A stretch of 64,000 nt of DNA from Stappia taiwanensis (GCF_014635285.1 NZ_BMCR01000003.1:372001-436000); one strand, 5' to 3'. Counted from the stretch's first letter, positions 8,328 to 17,962 are shown. Notes: generated by a model not told the origin, from the sequence alone. Program-made: numbers and translations.

Positions 8328-9691
8328 CCCCGTTTGAAATCGGCCTGGTGATGACCGGGGTGCTGTTGCTGCTCGTCGTCTTCGGCGTGCGTGTCGCCTT
8401 CGCCGCCGCCTTTGTCGGCACGGTCGGCCTGATTGCGATCTTCACCCAGAAGCTGGGCTTCGAGAAGGGGCTGGTGGTGGCGCTGAAGATGGCCGGCACC
8501 ATTCCCCATTCCAAATCCGTCACCTATTCCCTGTCGGTGCTGCCGACCTTCATCCTGATCGGCTTTCTGGCGTTCTACGCCGGGTTCACCCGTCAGTTGT
8601 TCGAGGCGGCCAAGCGCTGGCTCGGCTGGCTGCCGGGCGGCATGGCCGTCGGCACCGTGTTCGCCACCGCCGGCTTTGCCGCCGTGTCCGGGGCCTCGGT
8701 CGCCACTGCCGCGGTGTTCGCCCGGGTCGCCATTCCGGAGATGCTCGCCGTCGGCTATTCCAAGCGGCTGTCCGCCGCCGTGGTGGCCGCTGGCGGCACG
8801 CTCGCCTCGCTGATCCCGCCCTCGGCGATCCTGGTGATCTACGCCATTCTGGTGGAACAGTCGGTGGCCAAGCTGCTGCTTGCCGGTTTCCTGCCGGGGG
8901 TCTTCTCGGCGCTGATCTATGTGCTGATCATCGTCGGCATGTCCATGTGGAAGGGCGATGCCCCTGCGGTCGGCGGCTTCACCTGGGGCGAGCGCCTGTC
9001 GTCGGTGCCCGGAACCCTGCCGATCGTCGCTGTTGTCGTCATCATCTTCGTCTCGCTCTACGGCGGCTATGCAACGCCGACGGAAGCGGGTGCGCTGGGC
9101 GCCTTCGTCGTGCTGGTCAGCGCCTTCGTCAACGGCATGCGCAGCAGGCAGCTCTGGCAGGCGCTGCATGAGACGGCCAAGCTGACGGTGATGATCTTCA
9201 CCTTGATCTGGGGCGTCCTGGTCTATGTGCGCTTTCTCGGCTTCGCCGGCCTGCCCGAGGCGTTCAAGCTGTTCATCGTCTCGCTGGAGTTCTCGCCTTG
9301 GATCGTGCTGATCCTGATCCTGTGCGCCTATGCGGTGCTGGGCATGTTCATCGATGCCATTGGCATGCTGATCCTGACCTTGCCGGTGGTCTATCCGGCG
9401 GTGATGGCGCTGAATGGCGGCGAGGGGGTGTCGGCCGCCGACAGCGCCTTCGGCATGTCGGGGGAACTCTGCGCGATCTGGTTCGGCATTCTGGTGGTGA
9501 AGATGGCGGAGCTCTGTCTGATCACTCCACCGATCGGGCTGAACTGCTTCGTCGTTGCCGGGGTGCGGGACGATATTCCGGTGCAGGAGGTGTTCCGGGG
9601 CTGCGTGCCGTTCTTCGTCGCCGACATCCTGACCATCGCCGGGTTGGTCGCCTTCCCGTCGATCATTACCCTGCTGCCGTCGATCATGTGA
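8324..9691 (+). CDS. dctM: TRAP transporter large permease (DctM)
   Basis: 455 aa polytopic membrane protein of the DctM/TRAP-T large-permease family, about 12 hydrophobic segments. Typical signatures include SGASVATAAVFARVAIPEM, the GGTLASLIPPSAILVIYAIL hairpin region and LITPPIGLNCFVVAGV near the C-terminus. It forms the ion-coupled translocation path, working with DctQ and the binding protein DctP. The ATG overlaps the dctQ stop and is preceded by AAGGAGG. It is the last gene of dctPQM and is followed by a strong bidirectional terminator. Confidence 0.93.
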   Translation: MTPFEIGLVMTGVLLLLVVFGVRVAFAAAFVGTVGLIAIFTQKLGFEKGLVVALKMAGTIPHSKSVTYSLSVLPTFILIGFLAFYAGFTRQLFEAAKRWLGWLPGGMAVGTVFATAGFAAVSGASVATAAVFARVAIPEMLAVGYSKRLSAAVVAAGGTLASLIPPSAILVIYAILVEQSVAKLLLAGFLPGVFSALIYVLIIVGMSMWKGDAPAVGGFTWGERLSSVPGTLPIVAVVVIIFVSLYGGYATPTEAGALGAFVVLVSAFVNGMRSRQLWQALHETAKLTVMIFTLIWGVLVYVRFLGFAGLPEAFKLFIVSLEFSPWIVLILILCAYAVLGMFIDAIGMLILTLPVVYPAVMALNGGEGVSAADSAFGMSGELCAIWFGILVVKMAELCLITPPIGLNCFVVAGVRDDIPVQEVFRGCVPFFVADILTIAGLVAFPSIITLLPSIM

Positions 9692-9736
9692 GGCGGGCCG
9701 GTCATCTCACTGGCCGGCCTTCCCCTCGCCGACATG

Positions 9737-9775
9737 AAACGGGCGCCGTCGCATTGCGCGGCGGGCGCCCGTTTT
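9737..9775. terminator. Bidirectional intrinsic terminator between dctM and xseA
   Basis: An 11-bp perfect GC-rich stem (9737-9747 with 9764-9774) with a 16-base loop, flanked by AAA on the left and TTTT on the right. It sits between the convergent dctM and xseA genes and can serve both. A weaker hairpin (about 9695-9719) lies just before it. Confidence 0.8.
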
Positions 9776-9822
9776 GCATGAGAGGACGGTGGGGCGGTAC
9801 TCCGGCCGTCTTCCCTTCCCCT

Positions 9823-11397
9823 TTAAAACAAGGAGCCTTGCCCCTTGGGGGTGGATTTCGCCGATGCCTTTGCTCGGGCGGGCTTTGCCTTGCGCGGCGG
9901 CGGGGATTTGCCATCCCCGGACATGGCCATGACGTCGAGGCGGCTGGCATCGCCGAATTCCACCGAAAGGGCGCTGCCGGCGGCAATGCCGCTGGCGGAG
10001 CGCACCGGCTGGCCGTCCGCATCGCGCACCAGCGCGTAGCCGCGCGCCAGAACGTTCTTGTAGGACAGGCTGTCGAGCAGCTTGGTGGTGGCGTCGAGCC
10101 GTGCTCGCTCCGTGGCCAGCCGTTGCCCGTGGGCACGTTCGGCGCGGGCGGCAAGGCCGCCGAGGCGCTCCCGCGACAGGGCGAGGGTGCGGGCGAGCCG
10201 GTCCGGGGTCAGTCCTCGGGAAGCAGCGGTGAGCGCGTGGCGGCGCTGGTCGGTGCCGGTCACGAGCGCCCGGCGGACCTGTCGGTCGAACTGGGCAAGC
10301 CGGTCGCCGAGCACGGTCAGCGTACGCCGCAGCACATGGGGCGACAGCCGACCGGCGGCGGCGAAATAGCGGCCGCGATGATCGCGCAAACCGGCCCGCA
10401 GCGCCGGTGCCAGCCGTTCGCCGCCATTGTCGAACCGTTGCCGTGGCAGCGCCAGAAGATCGCGCGGGGCGGGCAGGGCGGCGGCTGCGGCGCGCAGCTC
10501 CGTGCGCCGGCTGGCGATCAGCCGCAACAGGCCGGAGATCTGCCGCCGCGACAGATCGTCGAGGCTGGCCAAGAGTTCGGAACGGACCGGAACGGCGAAT
10601 TCCGCCGCGCCCGTTGGGGTGGGCGCGCGCAAGTCGGCGGCATGGTCGATCAGCGTCCAGTCGGTTTCATGCCCGACCGCCGAAATCAGCGGAATGTCGG
10701 ATGCCGCCGCCGCCCGCACGACGATCTCGTCGTTAAAGCCCCAAAGGTCTTCCAGCGAGCCGCCGCCCCGGGCGACGATGATCAGATCCGGGCGCGGGAT
10801 CTGCCCGCCGGGGGTGAGCCGGTTGAATCCGGCGATGCCATTGGCGACCTCCTGGCCCGAGGTTTCGCCCTGCACCCGCGCCGGCCAGACCAGCACATGC
10901 AGCGGAAAGCGGTCGGAGATCCGGTGCAGGATGTCGCGGATGACGGCGCCGCTTGGCGAGGTGACCACGCCGATCACCCGGGGCAGGCCCGGCAGCGGCC
11001 GCTTGCGTGCGGCGTCGAACAGGCCTTCTGCGGCGAGCTTCTTGCGCCGTTCCTCCAAAAGCGCCATCAGCGCGCCGACCCCGGCCGGCTCCAGCGTGTC
11101 GATCACAAGCTGGTATTTGGACTGGCCCGGGAAGGTGGTGATCTTGCCGCTGGCGATCACCTCAAGGCCCTGTTCCGGCTGTATCTTCAGCCGCTTGGCC
11201 TGACCGCGCCAGACAACGCCCGCGATCACCGCGTTGGCGTCCTTCAGGTCGAGATAGATATGACCGGAGGCGGGACGGGAAATCCGTCCCAGTTCGCCGC
11301 GCACCCGCACATGGCCGAAGGTGTCCTCCATCGTGCGCTTGATCGCGCCGGAGATTTCCGACACCGAGTATTCGGCGATGTTGCTGTTCCCGGCCAC
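9823..11397 (-). CDS. xseA: Exodeoxyribonuclease VII large subunit
   Basis: 524 aa. The N-terminal OB-fold (AEYSVSEISGAIKRTMEDTF; GHIYLDLKD; VVWRGQAKRL) is followed by the catalytic core with GVVTSPSGAVIRDILHRIS and ARGGGSLEDLWGFNDE, a long coiled-coil region rich in Arg and Leu, and a basic C-terminal tail. With XseB it degrades single-stranded DNA into oligonucleotides. GTG at 11395-11397 is preferred because AAAGGG precedes it and homology begins directly after; a TTG 15 codons upstream is the alternative. It is divergent from rsmE with about 130 bp between. The stop is just past the terminator shared with dctM. Confidence 0.95.
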   Translation of the reverse strand: MAGNSNIAEYSVSEISGAIKRTMEDTFGHVRVRGELGRISRPASGHIYLDLKDANAVIAGVVWRGQAKRLKIQPEQGLEVIASGKITTFPGQSKYQLVIDTLEPAGVGALMALLEERRKKLAAEGLFDAARKRPLPGLPRVIGVVTSPSGAVIRDILHRISDRFPLHVLVWPARVQGETSGQEVANGIAGFNRLTPGGQIPRPDLIIVARGGGSLEDLWGFNDEIVVRAAAASDIPLISAVGHETDWTLIDHAADLRAPTPTGAAEFAVPVRSELLASLDDLSRRQISGLLRLIASRRTELRAAAAALPAPRDLLALPRQRFDNGGERLAPALRAGLRDHRGRYFAAAGRLSPHVLRRTLTVLGDRLAQFDRQVRRALVTGTDQRRHALTAASRGLTPDRLARTLALSRERLGGLAARAERAHGQRLATERARLDATTKLLDSLSYKNVLARGYALVRDADGQPVRSASGIAAGSALSVEFGDASRLDVMAMSGDGKSPPPRKAKPARAKASAKSTPKGQGSLF

Positions 11398-11524
11398 AAA
11401 TGCATCCCTTTGAGGTGGCGCGTCTTGCGCGCGCGCGGACAAAGTGCGAGGGGAGCGCAGCGGGGCGGCGCCGTCAAGGTGTCCGCCCCCGGTATCGACA
11501 GAGGATTTTCGTCAAGGGACCCCC

Positions 11525-12274
11525 ATGCCCCGTTACGAGTTTCGAATGCAGCGCCTGTTCCTGCCCGCCGATCTGCGCGCCGGAGAGCCGGTCTCCGCTG
11601 ATCGGGCGCAGGCCAATTACCTGCTCAACGTGCTGCGCCTCAAGGATGGCGATCAGGTGCTGGTGTTCAATGGCCGCGATGGCGAATGGCGCGCCGCGCT
11701 GTCGGTGGAAGGGCGCAAGCAGCTCTCGTTGGTGCCGGTGGATCAGACCCGGCCGCAGACCCCGGTGCCGGACCTGCACTACCTGTTCGCGCCGATCAAG
11801 CACGCCCGGCTCGACTACATGGTGCAAAAGGCGGTGGAGATGGGCGCGGGCACCCTGCGACCGGTTGTCACGCGCCACACCCAGTCCTCCCGGGTCAATC
11901 TGGAGCGCATGCGCTCCAATGTGATTGAGGCCTGCGAGCAATGCGGCGTGATCGCCGTGCCAGAGGTGTGCGAGCCGGAACCGCTCGCCCGGGTGCTGGA
12001 GCGCTGGGCGGAGGCCGGCGACGGGCGCCGTCTGGTGTTCTGCGATGAGGGCGAGGCGACCCAGAACCCGCTTCCCGCGCTGAAGAACCTGGCGCCGGGG
12101 CCGTTGGCGGTGCTGATCGGGCCGGAAGGCGGCTTCTCGGAAGAGGAGCGGGCGACGCTGCGCGCCCGCGATTTCGTCACGCCCGTGCCGCTCGGCCCGC
12201 GCGTGCTGCGGGCGGATACGGCGGCGGTCGCCGCGCTGGCGGTGATCCAGGCGGTGATCGGCGACTGGCACTAG
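11525..12274 (+). CDS. rsmE: 16S rRNA (uracil-1498-N3)-methyltransferase RsmE
   Basis: 249 aa SPOUT-class methyltransferase. An N-terminal PUA-like domain ([24 protein letters not shown]-like [15 protein letters not shown]) leads into the SPOUT domain with the knot signature [13 protein letters not shown] and [34 protein letters not shown] is also typical. It methylates U1498 in the decoding region of 16S rRNA using SAM. The ATG at 11525 follows AAGGGACCCCC; a 27-codon upstream extension has no homology. Confidence 0.95.
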   Translation: MPRYEFRMQRLFLPADLRAGEPVSADRAQANYLLNVLRLKDGDQVLVFNGRDGEWRAALSVEGRKQLSLVPVDQTRPQTPVPDLHYLFAPIKHARLDYMVQKAVEMGAGTLRPVVTRHTQSSRVNLERMRSNVIEACEQCGVIAVPEVCEPEPLARVLERWAEAGDGRRLVFCDEGEATQNPLPALKNLAPGPLAVLIGPEGGFSEEERATLRARDFVTPVPLGPRVLRADTAAVAALAVIQAVIGDWH

Positions 12275-12405
12275 CGACTGACACTTGCCAGGGAGCAGGA
12301 ACGGGCGGGGCGCTGAAACCCCGGCCGCGATCACGAAAATTCTCATTTGTTTTGCATCGGACGCCTGAGTATGGTGCGCGCCGATCACGTGAAGGATGAC
12401 GGTTC

Positions 12406-13779
12406 ATGGCCCGCGATACCATTGATTCGACCCCGATCGCGGGAGCATCGGAGCTCGCCGCAACGCTTGAGGCGGGATGCAAGCCGCCGGAAGAGTTCCG
12501 GATCGGCACCGAGCATGAGAAGTTCGGCTTCAACACCGCCGATCTGTCGCCCATTCCCTATGAGGGCGAGGGCGGCATCAAGGCAGTGCTGGAAGGCATG
12601 GAAGGCCTTCTGGGCTGGGAGCGGATCGAGGATAACGGTCTGATCATCGGCCTTGCCGATCCGGTTGGCGGCGGCGCCATCTCGATCGAGCCGGGCGGTC
12701 AGTTCGAGTTGTCCGGCGCGCCGCTGGAAAACCTGCATCAGACCTGCCGCGAGACCAACTGCCATTTGGCGCAGGTGCGGCAGGTGGCCGAACCGCTCGG
12801 CATCGGCTTCCTCGGGCTTGGCATGACGCCGACCTGGCGCCGCGACGAGATCCCGGTCATGCCGAAGTCGCGCTACCAGATCATGACCCGCTACATGCCC
12901 AAGGTCGGCACGCTCGGCCTCGACATGATGTACCGCACCTCGACCATTCAGGTGAATCTGGATTTCGCCAGCGAGGCGGACATGCGCCGCAAGATGCGGG
13001 TCGGCCTGGCGCTGCAGCCGCTGGCAACCGCGATCTTCGCCAATTCCCCCTTCACCGATGGCCAGCCGAACGGCTTCCGCTCCTTCCGCGGCGAGATCTG
13101 GAAGGACACGGACAATGACCGGTCCGGCGGGCTGCCTTGTGCCTTCGATGAGGGCTTCGGCTTTGAATCCTACGTGGATTGGGCGCTCGACGTGCCGATG
13201 TATTTCGTCAAGCGCGGCGATGCCTATCACGATGTGACCGGCACCACCTTCCGCGCCTTCATGAACGGCGCGCTGCGCGGCGTCGTGCCGGATCCGGAGC
13301 CGAACATCGGCGACTGGAACAATCACCTGTCGACGCTGTTCCCGGATGTGCGGCTGAAGAAATATCTGGAAATGCGCGGCGCCGATGGCGGGCCGTGGCG
13401 GCGGATCTGCGCGCTGCCGGCACTCTGGGTCGGTCTGCTCTATGATAGCGGCGTGCTCGATCAGGCCGAACAGCTCGTGCGCGACTGGACGGCGGCGGAG
13501 CGCGAGACCTTGCGCAACGAGGTGCCGCGCGGCGGGTTGCAGACACCGTTCCGGGGCGGTCAGGTGCTGGATGTGGCCCGCGAGATGCTGGCGCTGTCCC
13601 GCGAGGGGCTGAAGCGCCGCGCCCGCCTCAATGACGGTGGTCAGGACGAGCGGTTGCATCTGGCGGCGGTGGAGGAAAGCCTTGCCAGCGGGGAAACTCC
13701 CGCCGATGTGATGCTGCGCCGCTATCACGGCGAGTGGAACGGCGACATCAGCCGGGTCTTTGCCGAATACGCCTACTAG
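12406..13779 (+). CDS. gshA: Glutamate-cysteine ligase (plant/alphaproteobacterial type)
   Basis: 457 aa, the usual length of the class III (plant-like) glutamate-cysteine ligase found in Hyphomicrobiales. Signatures include EFRIGTEHEKFGF (ATP/Mg site), ISIEPGGQFELSGAPL, GMTPTWRRDEIPVMPKSRY and YMPKVGTLGLDMMYRT. It joins Glu and Cys with ATP as the first step of glutathione synthesis. GAAGGATGA precedes the ATG at good spacing. No gshB is in the window. Confidence 0.96.
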   Translation: MARDTIDSTPIAGASELAATLEAGCKPPEEFRIGTEHEKFGFNTADLSPIPYEGEGGIKAVLEGMEGLLGWERIEDNGLIIGLADPVGGGAISIEPGGQFELSGAPLENLHQTCRETNCHLAQVRQVAEPLGIGFLGLGMTPTWRRDEIPVMPKSRYQIMTRYMPKVGTLGLDMMYRTSTIQVNLDFASEADMRRKMRVGLALQPLATAIFANSPFTDGQPNGFRSFRGEIWKDTDNDRSGGLPCAFDEGFGFESYVDWALDVPMYFVKRGDAYHDVTGTTFRAFMNGALRGVVPDPEPNIGDWNNHLSTLFPDVRLKKYLEMRGADGGPWRRICALPALWVGLLYDSGVLDQAEQLVRDWTAAERETLRNEVPRGGLQTPFRGGQVLDVAREMLALSREGLKRRARLNDGGQDERLHLAAVEESLASGETPADVMLRRYHGEWNGDISRVFAEYAY

Positions 13780-13869
13780 CAGCGGCGACCGGTCGCGCGG
13801 CGGTTGCCATTTGACCGCCGGCGCGGCTGCGGCGATGATCGTGCCACAACCAGCAACGGGCGAGGCACC

Positions 13870-14622
13870 ATGCCAGACAGCTTACCATCCTTCGAGGCCT
13901 TCGATCCGGCGGCCCTGCGCGAGAGTTTCGCGCGTCAGTTCGGCTGGGGCGAGACCGAGATGTTGCGCGCCGCCGAAGCCCTGATGCCGGCGGCGATCGC
14001 CGGCATGCGCCGGTTCGGCTCCTCCCCCGATGGCTTTGAAGGGCTGATGGCGCTGTTCCCCGGTCCGGCGCGGTTTGCCGCCGGCGCCGATCCCAAGGCC
14101 TTTCTCGGCGAGCCGCTGGCGCTGATCTTCGGTCCGGCGGATACGCAAAAGGCGATTGCACAGTATGTGGCGGGTCAGACCGGGCTGGAACTGCCCGGCG
14201 TGGAAACGATGATGCCGGTGGTGGCGACGCTGGCCCTGGGGCAGATGGTGCGGCGCTTCACGGTCGGCCCGGCGCGTGACCTGCTCGACGCCTTCCTTGC
14301 CGGCTATGCGCGCGGACGGCCGAAGCCGATCCCCAATCCGCTGCAGGCCATGGCGCCCTATACCGAGGCCATGCGCGCCTTCTGGGATGGTTATACCGGT
14401 CTGTTCCCGGCGACGGGCGCCGCCGCCGCCAGCCAGCCGGAGCCGGCGGAATCGGCGGAACCGGAAACGCCGGCGGCTGCGGCGGAGAGCGCCTCGGAGG
14501 GGACGCAGGAGCCCGGCCTGCTCGATACCTGGATCGGCCTTGGCCGCGACATTCAGGACAGTCAGGTGCGCAGCTTCGAGGCCCTGTTCGACAAGCTGGC
14601 CGAAAAGCAGGCCGAGAAATAG
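13870..14622 (+). CDS. DUF937-like protein
   Basis: 250 aa, no signal peptide or membrane segment. The central part (DTQKAIAQYVAGQTGLELPGVETMM with PVVATLALGQMVRRF following) resembles the DUF937 pattern, in which a Q-x-GL-x(n)-LLP-x-LAPL helix pair recurs. An Ala/Pro/Glu-rich linker (about residues 195-225) is followed by a C-terminal helix LLDTWIGLGRDIQDSQVRSF that could oligomerise. The ATG at 13870 is chosen by homology; the Shine-Dalgarno is weak (GCGAGG). Function unknown. A phasin-like or granule-associated role would be speculation. Confidence 0.6.
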   Translation: MPDSLPSFEAFDPAALRESFARQFGWGETEMLRAAEALMPAAIAGMRRFGSSPDGFEGLMALFPGPARFAAGADPKAFLGEPLALIFGPADTQKAIAQYVAGQTGLELPGVETMMPVVATLALGQMVRRFTVGPARDLLDAFLAGYARGRPKPIPNPLQAMAPYTEAMRAFWDGYTGLFPATGAAAASQPEPAESAEPETPAAAAESASEGTQEPGLLDTWIGLGRDIQDSQVRSFEALFDKLAEKQAEK

Positions 14623-14646
14623 GGCTGATCGCAGCGGCGGTTGCGC

Positions 14647-14676
14647 AAAAAAATGCCCGCCTCCGGAGAGGCGGGC
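14647..14676 (-). terminator. Intrinsic terminator of the DUF1127 gene
   Basis: A 9-bp perfect stem (14655-14663 with 14668-14676), a 4-base loop, and a run of seven A on the plus strand (14647-14653), which is a U-tract on the minus strand. It is therefore oriented to stop minus-strand transcription from the DUF1127 gene. The plus-strand DUF937-like gene ends just before it. Confidence 0.8.
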
Positions 14677-14784
14677 AGGTGCGTCGGCGAGGGGCCGACA
14701 GGGCAACAGGTCAGGGCCGGTATGGGAGCCGCCGGCGCTGAGCGGTTGGTCGGGGAAGCGGTGTCTAGCGGGCGCTCTGGTCGG

Positions 14785-15093
14785 TCACGCGCCACGGACC
14801 CCCTTGCGGGCGCGCTCCGCCTGGTGGCGCTCGTTGCGCGCCATCGCCAGCCGGGTGCCCGGATCGACCTCATCGTGAATCAGCACCGCCGCGAGCACAT
14901 CCGTGCGGGAGAGGCCGATGTCCTTCAGCATGTAGTCGTCGTGCGACAGCAGGGCGGCGATCTCGCGCCGGTGCCTGCGCCGTTGCCAGACGGCCGCGAC
15001 ATAGGCGGCAGCCTTGTTGAGGCCCGCCATCAGCCACCCGCGCGTGGGGATCGGGGATACGGATATCGGTTCGCAATTGCAGGCATGGGTCAT
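14785..15093 (-). CDS. DUF1127 small basic protein
   Basis: 102 aa. The C-terminal half holds the DUF1127 (YjiS-like) motif: AAYVAAVWQRRRHRREIAAL followed by LSHDDYMLKDIGLSRTDV. Short Arg-rich DUF1127 proteins in rhizobia and relatives affect phosphate/carbon metabolism and RNA turnover; the longer N-terminus here carries two Cys (CNC). The ATG at 15091-15093 has a good AAAGGAGA. It is divergent from a LysR regulator with a 213-bp AT-richer spacer, a common pairing that suggests control by that regulator. It ends before a strong terminator. Confidence 0.85.
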   Translation of the reverse strand: MTHACNCEPISVSPIPTRGWLMAGLNKAAAYVAAVWQRRRHRREIAALLSHDDYMLKDIGLSRTDVLAAVLIHDEVDPGTRLAMARNERHQAERARKGVRGA

Positions 15094-15306
15094 GACGGCA
15101 GTCTCCTTTCCGGCCCCCGGGTGTGCCGGAAGCCTGGCGTCTCTGGCGGACCGGATATGAGGGCCGCGCGGATCTGTTTTCTGTGTGAGGAAAAGGTAGT
15201 GGGATGCGATCAATCAAACAAACGAATGTTATCTATGGATTGTGATCGATTTTCGTGATGTATTGATGCGAGCCGATGATCATTGCACCCGCTGGAGGAG
15301 GTCGTC

Positions 15307-16188
15307 ATGCCCCATGGACTGGATATCGATCAGCTTCGCACCTTTCTGGCGATTGCCGAACTGGGCAGTTTCACCAAGGCGGCGGAGGCGGTGCACAAGA
15401 CCCAGTCGGCGGTCTCCATGCAGATGCGCCGGCTGGAAGAGCGGCTGGAGCGGCCGATCTTCGTCAAGGATGGCCGCAATTCCCGCCTGACCGAGGATGG
15501 CCATCGGCTGATTGAATACGCCCAGCGGATGATCCGGCTCAATGACGAGACCCTGCTGGCGTTTTCCGAACCGACCATGGTCGGCATGGTCCGGCTCGGC
15601 CTGCCGGACGATTATGCCGAACGGCTGTTGCCGCAGGTGCTGGCGGCCTTCGCCCGGCTCAATCCGGCGATCGAGATCGCGGTGCAATGCCAGGGATCCA
15701 TCTTCACCGGCCAGATGATCGCGCGCGGCGATCTCGATATCGCCATCGTCACCTCCGGCGATTGCGTCGGCTTCCAGGGCGATGTCATCCGCCGCGAGCA
15801 GTTGCATTGGGTCGCGCCGGCAAACCGCTGCATTCACACCGAGGAGCCGGTGCGGCTGGCTCTGGGGCCGACCACCTGTTCCTGGCGTACGCAGGCGGTG
15901 TCGCTGCTCGACCGGCTGAACAGGCGCTATTGCGTCGCCTATTCCTCCTCCAGCGCGGCGGCGCTGATCAGCGCGGTACAGGCCGGGCTGGCGATTGCGG
16001 TGCTGCCGGAAAGCGCGGTGCGGTCGGGCATGCGCATCCTCGGCGAGAACGATGGCTTCCCGGCGCTGCCCCATTGCGACATCACCATGCTGCGCGCCGC
16101 CACCGCGACCGATCCGGTGCATGATGCGCTCTGCGCGCATATTCAGGCGGCCATCGGCAATGTCTCGATGAACATGGCCGCCGCTTGA
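15307..16188 (+). CDS. LysR-family transcriptional regulator
   Basis: 293 aa. The N-terminal winged helix-turn-helix (DIDQLRTFLAIAELGSFTKA and KTQSAVSMQMRRLEERLERP) is followed by a periplasmic-binding-like effector domain (VRLGLPDDYAERLLPQVL onward). GGAGGAGG sits just ahead of the ATG at 15307; eight upstream codons are open. The divergent neighbour is a DUF1127 gene, and the shared promoter has AT-rich dyads (ATCAATC near 15209 and GATTGTGATC near 15238) where a LysR protein could bind. Effector unknown. Confidence 0.92.
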   Translation: MPHGLDIDQLRTFLAIAELGSFTKAAEAVHKTQSAVSMQMRRLEERLERPIFVKDGRNSRLTEDGHRLIEYAQRMIRLNDETLLAFSEPTMVGMVRLGLPDDYAERLLPQVLAAFARLNPAIEIAVQCQGSIFTGQMIARGDLDIAIVTSGDCVGFQGDVIRREQLHWVAPANRCIHTEEPVRLALGPTTCSWRTQAVSLLDRLNRRYCVAYSSSSAAALISAVQAGLAIAVLPESAVRSGMRILGENDGFPALPHCDITMLRAATATDPVHDALCAHIQAAIGNVSMNMAAA

Positions 16189-16207
16189 GGTCATCTTGCG
16201 GCGTCGG

Positions 16208-17191
16208 TTAGGCGGGGTCGCCTGTCGGTGCCCGCCGCCGGGCGCCGCCGCTGCGCAGCACCAGGAGATTGCCCATCAGTACGCAGCCAAGGCCGGCGAG
16301 TGTTTCGGCGGTCCAGTGGAAATCCTCCATCACGGTGGAGACCAGCAGGGCAATCACCGGGAACATCACCGTTGCGTAGCCGGCGCGGGCTGCGCCGATG
16401 CGTCCTAGCAGGGTGAGATAGCAGGCAAAGGCGACCACCGAGGCGAACACCGCCAGATAGATCATGCTGCCCAGATAGGCCGGGCTCCAGTCGATGGCGA
16501 AGGGGGCGCCGCGCAGCGCCGCGAAGGCACCCAGCAGCATGGTGCCGTAGACCATGCCCCAGGCATTGGCCGACAGCACCGGAATGCCCTCCCGCTGGCT
16601 GGCGGTGGAGATCATGTTGCCGAAGCAGAAGGACAGGGTCCCACCGAGGCAGAAGCCGAGACCGATCAGCGCGCCGGTGTCGAAATCGCCAGCCCCGCCC
16701 ATCACCTGCGGCCGGAACAGCAGCGCCACGCCGGTAAAGCCGAGCAGGCCACCAAGCAGCACCCGCCGGCTGATCCGCTGGCCGAAAATGAGGAAGCCGA
16801 GCGCGATGTTGAACACCGAGGTCAGCGAGAACACCACCGACAACAGCCCGGAGGGCACATACTGCCCGCCGTAGTAGAACAGGGTAAAATTGGTGGAGAA
16901 GATGAAAAGGCCAAGCGCGGCGAAGCGCAGATGGGTGCGCAAAGGGAAGCGCAGCGGTGCCCGGGCGACAAGCGCCCAGCCCATCATGATCGAGGCGGCG
17001 ATGAGGAAACGCCAGAAGAGCGATACCTCCGGCGGAACAGTGCCGAGCTGCATCCGCAGCGCATACCAGGAGAAGCCCCAGGTCAGGACGGTGACCCCGT
17101 AAAGGCCGAGGTCGCCGGCCCCCAGGCTCGCGTCCTCGCGCGTGCCGCCGCTGTTGCGCAGGGAAGGGGCCGGCCTTGCAATGCTGGTCAT
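16208..17191 (-). CDS. DMT-family (EamA) transporter
   Basis: 327 aa membrane protein with about ten hydrophobic helices arranged as two EamA repeats. Repeat 1 starts near YGVTVLTWGFSWYAL and includes LFYYGGQYVPSGLLSVVFSL; repeat 2 starts near GALIGLGFCLGGTLSFCFG. EamA proteins usually export amino acids or other metabolites. The basic C-terminal tail is typical. The ribosome site is weak at the ATG. It is convergent with the LysR gene and 129 bp downstream of another minus-strand gene. Substrate unknown. Confidence 0.9.
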   Translation of the reverse strand: MTSIARPAPSLRNSGGTREDASLGAGDLGLYGVTVLTWGFSWYALRMQLGTVPPEVSLFWRFLIAASIMMGWALVARAPLRFPLRTHLRFAALGLFIFSTNFTLFYYGGQYVPSGLLSVVFSLTSVFNIALGFLIFGQRISRRVLLGGLLGFTGVALLFRPQVMGGAGDFDTGALIGLGFCLGGTLSFCFGNMISTASQREGIPVLSANAWGMVYGTMLLGAFAALRGAPFAIDWSPAYLGSMIYLAVFASVVAFACYLTLLGRIGAARAGYATVMFPVIALLVSTVMEDFHWTAETLAGLGCVLMGNLLVLRSGGARRRAPTGDPA

Positions 17192-17320
17192 GTATCGGGT
17201 GCCTGATCGTCGGGAGCCAAGGGGAGGAGGCCAAACTGCCCGAGCCCGCCTTGTCGAACCAATTCTTAATTCTGCGGCGATCCATCGATTTTATTGATCG
17301 ATTGACCGTCCAGGGGGCAC

Positions 17321-17962
17321 TCAATCGGCGGAGGGGTGCCAGCCGGGTCGGTAGGATGCGGCCAGCACCGCGACGATGCTCGGCGGTGTCAGCACCGCGA
17401 CCGTTCCGATATCCACCGCGGAAGAATGAGGCGCAAGGGGCCGGTACCCGTCAAAGCTCCAGACAAGCAGCCGGCCCGTCCGCCAGGTCAGGATCTGGCC
17501 GCCGTGCTGGAAGACGGCGCCATCGGGGAGGCTGTCCGCCGACGCCAGATGTGTGCTTTTGTCGCGGCCGGACAGGCGCTCGCCATGGAGCGCGCGGTCC
17601 ATCTGATCGGCGCTTGGCGGGCGTTCAAGGCCCCGGGCCGCGCCCCAGGCGGCGGCGAAGGCGCGGGCGTCGTCTCGTCGGCACTCGAAACAGGGGCGAT
17701 GGCCGGCGGCAAGGGCGGTGACCTCATCGAGGAAGAACAGCTCGGTGTAGCCGGCGCCCATCACCTCGCGCCGCCGCCCGGCGAAGTCGAGCCGGCAGCA
17801 GATCCAGCGGCGCGAGCGCCAGCGGGCCGGGCCAAGGCGCCGGGTCGCCGGATCGTGCAGCCGCCCGCCGCGATTGCCCATCATGGTGCCGCGCGCGCGG
17901 ACCGCGTGCAGACTGCCATCCGCCGCGACCCGGTTGCAGAGCGGTTGATCAACAGAAGACAT
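17321..17962 (-). CDS. Conserved hypothetical protein with CxxC motif
   Basis: 213 aa, soluble. Distinct conserved-looking blocks are GTMMGNRGGRLHDP, GYTELFFLDEVTALAAGHRP immediately followed by CFECRR, and GAVFQHGGQILTWRTGRLLV. I recall similar unnamed proteins in Hyphomicrobiales but no characterised function. The CxxC in CFECRR and a few further His residues could bind metal, but no full zinc site is visible. GGGAG precedes the ATG. It is divergent from the amino-acid-type binding protein gene at 18.2 kb. Confidence 0.75.
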   Translation of the reverse strand: MSSVDQPLCNRVAADGSLHAVRARGTMMGNRGGRLHDPATRRLGPARWRSRRWICCRLDFAGRRREVMGAGYTELFFLDEVTALAAGHRPCFECRRDDARAFAAAWGAARGLERPPSADQMDRALHGERLSGRDKSTHLASADSLPDGAVFQHGGQILTWRTGRLLVWSFDGYRPLAPHSSAVDIGTVAVLTPPSIVAVLAASYRPGWHPSAD

